NCBI GenBank assembly: GCA_016200445.1
Contig: JACQEQ010000249.1
Location: 1-10,560 of the forward strand
DNA: 10,560 bases
Reading direction: 5' to 3'
Origin: Gammaproteobacteria bacterium
GTDB taxonomy: Bacteria; Pseudomonadota; Gammaproteobacteria; SG8-11
Numbering within the stretch: position 1 is the first letter of the stretch; every line of letters starts with the position of its first letter. Positions 6,932-10,560 of this stretch are shown here, piece by piece. The position numbers were made by a program, and so were the translations under genes. Under the pieces are notes generated by a model that saw only the letters and a program-made list of their open reading frames with translations, ran no database searches and had not been told where the DNA came from.

Positions 6932-8677
6932 TTGCGTATTTATCTGAAATTAGGCTGGTACTTCAAGCGGCATTGGCAGCGTTACGCCGCTGCGATGGCG
7001 GCACTCTTTATCGTGGCCGCATTATTGCTGCTGCCGCCATGGTTGACCGGCCGCGTCGTGGATGCGGTTGCGCTACACACGCTCACCCCGCTGCAGTTGA
7101 TCAGGTACATGGTATTGCTGGTCGCCGTCGCAGTGGCGGTTTACGTGCTGCGCTATGCGTGGCGCTTGCTGTTGTTCGGTGCATCGTATCGGTTGGCCGC
7201 GTTGCTGCGGCAACGCATCTATCAGCATTTGACGTTGATGGCTCCGGCGTTTTTTCAAAGACACAATACCGGCGACTTGATGGCGCGCGCCACCAACGAC
7301 GTGACCGCCGTGGAACAGACCGCCGGGGAGGGGGTGTTGTCATTATTCGACGGCGTGGTGACCGGCGTGCTGGTGTTGATCATGTTGTTCGTCGCGTTGA
7401 GCTGGAAACTCACCTTGCTGGCGTTATTGCCGTTTCCGGTGATGGCGTATTACATGTGGCGTTACGGCCGTGAACTGCATTTCGCTTTCGGCCAGGCGCA
7501 GGCGTGTTTCTCGGTGTTGAACGAAAAAACCCAGGAAGGCATCGGCAACATTCGTTTGGTCAAAGCCTTCGGTTACGAAGCGCGGCAACACGCGGTGTTT
7601 GCGCAAGCGACCGAAAGTGCGGCGCAGGCGAATTTGCGCGTCGCACGCGTCGATTCAAAATATCGACCTACGGCACATCTGACCGTCGGCAGTTCATTTT
7701 TTCTCACCATTGCAGGCGGTGCGGCATTGATTCAACGTGGCGAGTTGACGGTCGGCGAACTCACCAGCTTCATCATGTACCTCGGATTTTTAACCTGGCC
7801 GATGTTCGCGGTCGGCTGGGTGCTCAACATCGTCGAGCGCGGCAGCGCTGCCTATCAGCGCATCGAACAACTGCTCAACACGCCGCCGGAAATTGCCGAC
7901 ACCGGGACCCGCGACAGTCTTTCCGTGCCACGGGTCGAATTTGATATTAAACAGTTCACTTATCCAGGCGGACGCGGCGAGGTGCTCAAAGAGGTGCGCA
8001 TCGTCGTCGATGCTGGACACACCCTGGGCATCGTCGGCCACACCGGTGCGGGTAAAAGCACGCTGTTGCATTTGCTGCAGCGTTTGTACGAAGGCGACGG
8101 TGCGCAGATACGTATCGGCGGATTTTTAGTGCATGACTACACGCTGAGCGCGCTGCGCGGCAATATTGCGTTGGTGCCGCAAGAGGCATTTTTGTTTTCC
8201 ACGACGGTGGCCGGCAACATCGCGCTCGGCAAACCGCAGGCGACGCCGGATGAAATTCGCCACGCCGCGCAACTGGCCTGTGTCGACGAAGACATCCAGC
8301 GCTTCCCCGACCAGTACCGGACGATGGTAGGCGAACGCGGCATCACGCTGTCCGGGGGCCAAAAACAACGGATTGCCATCGCGCGTGCGTTCCTGCTCGA
8401 TGCACCTTTATTAGTGCTCGACGACGCGCTGTCAGCCGTCGACATGCGCACCGAACGTGCAATTCTTGACACATTACGTACGGCGCGGCGCGGGCGTACC
8501 ACGCTGATCGTCAGTCATCGGTTATCGGCCGTGGCCGAAGCGCAGCAAATTATTGTATTGAATCACGGCAGTATTATGGAGCGGGGTACGCATCAGCAAC
8601 TCATGGAGCAAGACGGCTGGTATGCGCAGATGTACCGCTATCAACAATTGGAACGCACCTTGGAAGCGGGGATGTAA
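6932..8677 (+). CDS. mdlA: MdlA-type ABC half-transporter (permease-ATPase)
   Basis: The 581-residue product is an inner-membrane ABC exporter half, close in length and sequence to E. coli MdlA (SmdA). Its N-terminus MRIYLKLGWYFKRHW parallels the enterobacterial MRLFAQLSWYFRREW, and LLFGASYRLA, TGDLMARATNDV, LNIVERGSAAYQRI and MYRYQQLE are also shared. The membrane domain (about 1-310, six helices) is followed by the ATPase domain: Walker A GHTGAGKST at 369-377 (K375), Q-loop VPQEAFLFS, signature LSGGQ at 473-477, Walker B LLVLDD with D497, and H-loop H529. Residue 498, next to the Walker B Asp, is Asp rather than the catalytic Glu, as in E. coli MdlA; this marks the degenerate site of a heterodimer. 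The start is TTG 6932, chosen because it gives the family N-terminus and has GAGG at 6922-6925; a TTG at 6878 would add 18 atypical residues. It is followed directly by mdlB. Substrate is unknown; the family is described as multidrug-resistance-like. Confidence 0.93.
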   Translation: MRIYLKLGWYFKRHWQRYAAAMAALFIVAALLLLPPWLTGRVVDAVALHTLTPLQLIRYMVLLVAVAVAVYVLRYAWRLLLFGASYRLAALLRQRIYQHLTLMAPAFFQRHNTGDLMARATNDVTAVEQTAGEGVLSLFDGVVTGVLVLIMLFVALSWKLTLLALLPFPVMAYYMWRYGRELHFAFGQAQACFSVLNEKTQEGIGNIRLVKAFGYEARQHAVFAQATESAAQANLRVARVDSKYRPTAHLTVGSSFFLTIAGGAALIQRGELTVGELTSFIMYLGFLTWPMFAVGWVLNIVERGSAAYQRIEQLLNTPPEIADTGTRDSLSVPRVEFDIKQFTYPGGRGEVLKEVRIVVDAGHTLGIVGHTGAGKSTLLHLLQRLYEGDGAQIRIGGFLVHDYTLSALRGNIALVPQEAFLFSTTVAGNIALGKPQATPDEIRHAAQLACVDEDIQRFPDQYRTMVGERGITLSGGQKQRIAIARAFLLDAPLLVLDDALSAVDMRTERAILDTLRTARRGRTTLIVSHRLSAVAEAQQIIVLNHGSIMERGTHQQLMEQDGWYAQMYRYQQLERTLEAGM

Positions 8678-10447
8678 ATGAAAGTTTCCACCACCCATAC
8701 TTTCATACGGCTGCTTAGCTATGCGCTTACCGACCGCAAGTTGGTTCGTAGCGCCGTGGCTTTACTTTTAATTGCCACTGCTGCTGACGTATGCAGCCCG
8801 CTGCTGATTAAAGCCGTGATCGACAATCATCTGGTCGTGGGCGATTGGTCGGTTATGCCGCTGGCGCTGCTGGGCTGTGGGTACGTCGCACTGCAATTGA
8901 TTAACGCGTTAGCGAATTACTATCAGGCTTTACAATTTTCAACGCTTGCGGTCAGCGGCGTGCAAGCGTTGCGGCTCGCGGCGTTCGCGCGCGTGTTGCG
9001 CATGCCGCTGAGTTTCTTTGACCGCACGCCGGTCGGTGCGTTGGTCTCGCGCTTAACCAACGATACCGAATACGCACGCGAGATGTATGTCGATGTGCTC
9101 GGCACCTATATTCAGGGCACGGTGCGTATTATCGGTATTTTCATCGTGATGGCGCTGCTCGACTGGCGCTTGATGCTGGTGTGTATGCTGTTCATGCCGT
9201 TTATTGCGGCTTTGATGGTGATATATCAACGCCTGTCCACGCCGCGTTTTCAACGCGTGCGCAGTTTTCTCAGCGACATCAATGCGCGCATTTATGAATC
9301 GGTGCAAGGCATCAAGGTGATTCAGTTGCTGCATCAAGAGGCGCGCTTCGCCAAACAATTCGCCGCAACCGCCGACGAACATTTCCACGCGCGCATGCAC
9401 AATCTCAAGCTCGATGCGATTTTGCTGCGGCCATTAGTCGACTTGCTGCATATGTTCACGCTGGCGGGATTGTTGTATCTGTTCGGTTATCGTTCGTTCG
9501 ACACGCCGGTGGCAGTGGGCGTGATCTACGTGTTCGTGAATTATCTGGCGCGCTTCGTCGAACCGATGATCGAAATGACGCAGCGCTTAAGTCTGTTTCA
9601 ACAAGCGGTGGTGTCGGGTCAGCGCGTATTCGATTTGATCGACGATGCGGTGACGCACTATCCTGAGCACAGCGCTGCGTGCATCGAGCACGGCACGGTG
9701 ACATTGCGGGACGTGACATTTAGTTACGACGGCCGCCGCGATGTTTTGAGCAACATGTCGTTTCGCGTGCCGGCCGGAAGTTTCTGCGCGATTGTCGGCC
9801 ACACCGGCAGCGGTAAAAGCACCATCGCGAATCTATTGCTGCGCTTCTACGACGTAAACAGCGGCGATGTATTAATCGACGACCATGCGGTGGAGATCAT
9901 CGGGGCGGAAGAATTGCGCAGCAAAGTCGGCATCGTGCAGCAAGACCCGGTGGTGTTCGGCGGCAGCATCGCCGACAACATTGCACTGGGGCGTAAGTTA
10001 GATCGCGCCGCCGTAGAACATGCCGGGCGCCGCGCGGGTCTGCACGAGTTCATCGCCGAATTGCCGCAAGGTTACGACACGCAGCTGGACGAGCGCGGCG
10101 GTAATCTTTCCACTGGTCAGCGCCAGTTATTGTCATTAGCGCGCACGCTGGCGGGAAATCCGAAAATTCTGATCCTCGACGAAGCGACTGCGCACGTCGA
10201 CAGCCGCACCGAAGCGCACGTGCAGCGCGCGCTGGCGCAATTACGCGGGCAGATTACCTTGATCGTCATCGCGCATCGGCTTTCGACCATTCAAGCCGCC
10301 GATAATATTCTGGTGCTGCATCACGGCACGTTGACGCAGCAGGGCACGCACACGCAGTTACTCGCGCACGCAGGCGTATACCGGAATTTATATCAACTGC
10401 AAGAGTTGGAGCAGCGCTCGCAGGAATTAGAGAGTGCGGAGATTTAA
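8678..10447 (+). CDS. mdlB: MdlB-type ABC half-transporter (permease-ATPase)
   Basis: The 589-residue product is the partner half-exporter, matching E. coli MdlB (SmdB) along its length. Shared segments include ADVCSPLLIKAVIDN, PVGALVSRLTNDTE, MVIYQRLSTPRFQRVR, LDAILLRPL and QQAVVSGQRVFDL. Six membrane helices (about 1-315) precede the ATPase domain: Walker A GHTGSGKST at 374-382 (K380), Q-loop VQQDPVVFG, signature LSTGQ at 477-481, Walker B ILILDE with D501 and catalytic E502, and H-loop H533. The signature has Thr in place of the first Gly of LSGGQ, a known MdlB-type deviation. The catalytic Glu is present, so this Walker A/B pairs with MdlA's intact LSGGQ to make the active site. Its ATG follows the mdlA stop with no gap (TAAATG), and GGGG at 8668-8671 inside mdlA can serve as ribosome-binding site, so the two are translationally coupled. 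Confidence 0.94.
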   Translation: MKVSTTHTFIRLLSYALTDRKLVRSAVALLLIATAADVCSPLLIKAVIDNHLVVGDWSVMPLALLGCGYVALQLINALANYYQALQFSTLAVSGVQALRLAAFARVLRMPLSFFDRTPVGALVSRLTNDTEYAREMYVDVLGTYIQGTVRIIGIFIVMALLDWRLMLVCMLFMPFIAALMVIYQRLSTPRFQRVRSFLSDINARIYESVQGIKVIQLLHQEARFAKQFAATADEHFHARMHNLKLDAILLRPLVDLLHMFTLAGLLYLFGYRSFDTPVAVGVIYVFVNYLARFVEPMIEMTQRLSLFQQAVVSGQRVFDLIDDAVTHYPEHSAACIEHGTVTLRDVTFSYDGRRDVLSNMSFRVPAGSFCAIVGHTGSGKSTIANLLLRFYDVNSGDVLIDDHAVEIIGAEELRSKVGIVQQDPVVFGGSIADNIALGRKLDRAAVEHAGRRAGLHEFIAELPQGYDTQLDERGGNLSTGQRQLLSLARTLAGNPKILILDEATAHVDSRTEAHVQRALAQLRGQITLIVIAHRLSTIQAADNILVLHHGTLTQQGTHTQLLAHAGVYRNLYQLQELEQRSQELESAEI

Positions 10448-10520
10448 ATAACGCTACCTTTTTGCATTGCTCCTTCCCCCTGCAAGGGGGAAGAGATGTT
10501 TTGCTTGGTATTATTTTAAA
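10443..10520. repeat. Second palindromic element overlapping the mdlB stop
   Basis: A perfect 9-bp stem with a 3-base loop (CTTCCCCCT, gca, AGGGGGAAG at 10473-10493) sits at the centre of a wider imperfect inverted repeat. Outer arms TTTAAATAACGCTACC (10443-10458) and the reverse complement of 10507-10520 share TTTAAA and TACC blocks at similar distances from the centre. The core, including the CTGCAAG loop and the preceding GCATT, resembles the core of the element at 6741-6773. The left arm includes the last codons of mdlB. Confidence 0.45.
10473..10501 (+). terminator. Possible Rho-independent terminator of mdlAB
   Basis: The GC-rich 9-bp stem with its 3-base loop lies 25 bases after the mdlB stop. 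A TTTT run (10498-10501) begins five bases after the stem. Position and stem are right for a terminator; the T-run is short and slightly displaced, so efficiency is doubtful. Confidence 0.45.
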
Positions 10521-10560
10521 TGGCGTAACTCATTGTACTAGAGCTTGAGTTGTTCTGCGG

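Overview
The window looks like ordinary chromosome of a proteobacterium, most likely a gammaproteobacterium. The two closing ABC genes match the enterobacterial MdlA/MdlB pair along their whole length, GreB has the usual proteobacterial form, and base composition is moderately GC-rich throughout. I see no phage, transposase, CRISPR, tRNA or rRNA sequence. Genus cannot be fixed from this sequence.

Left part (1-3088): the 3' end of an LprI/DUF1311-type periplasmic protein is followed, 40 bp later on the same strand, by a 508-residue lipoprotein. This lipoprotein is the most unusual gene here. After a lipobox and a lipoprotein-type N-terminal module it ends in a SoxY-like domain followed by a SoxZ-like domain, and the substrate-carrying Cys of SoxY is replaced by Ser. 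A convergent 12-helix MFS transporter gene ends 19 bp beyond it.

Middle part (3089-6600): a 68-bp divergent spacer separates the MFS gene from a small SRPBCC/AHSA1-like protein. Next comes a soluble sensor histidine kinase with three PAS domains and no response regulator beside it. It is convergent with greB (transcript cleavage factor), and greB is divergent from a 100-residue protein with eight cysteines.

Right part (6601-10560): a 331-bp gene-free stretch holds a 156-bp imperfect palindrome that resembles a MITE or repetitive hairpin element. It is followed by a possible 8-codon leader ORF and the mdlA-mdlB operon, joined as TAAATG. The two ABC half-transporters should form a heterodimer with one consensus and one degenerate ATP site. 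A second hairpin with a similar core lies directly behind mdlB and may end the transcript. The genes form several small, mostly unrelated transcription units; only mdlAB is a clear operon.
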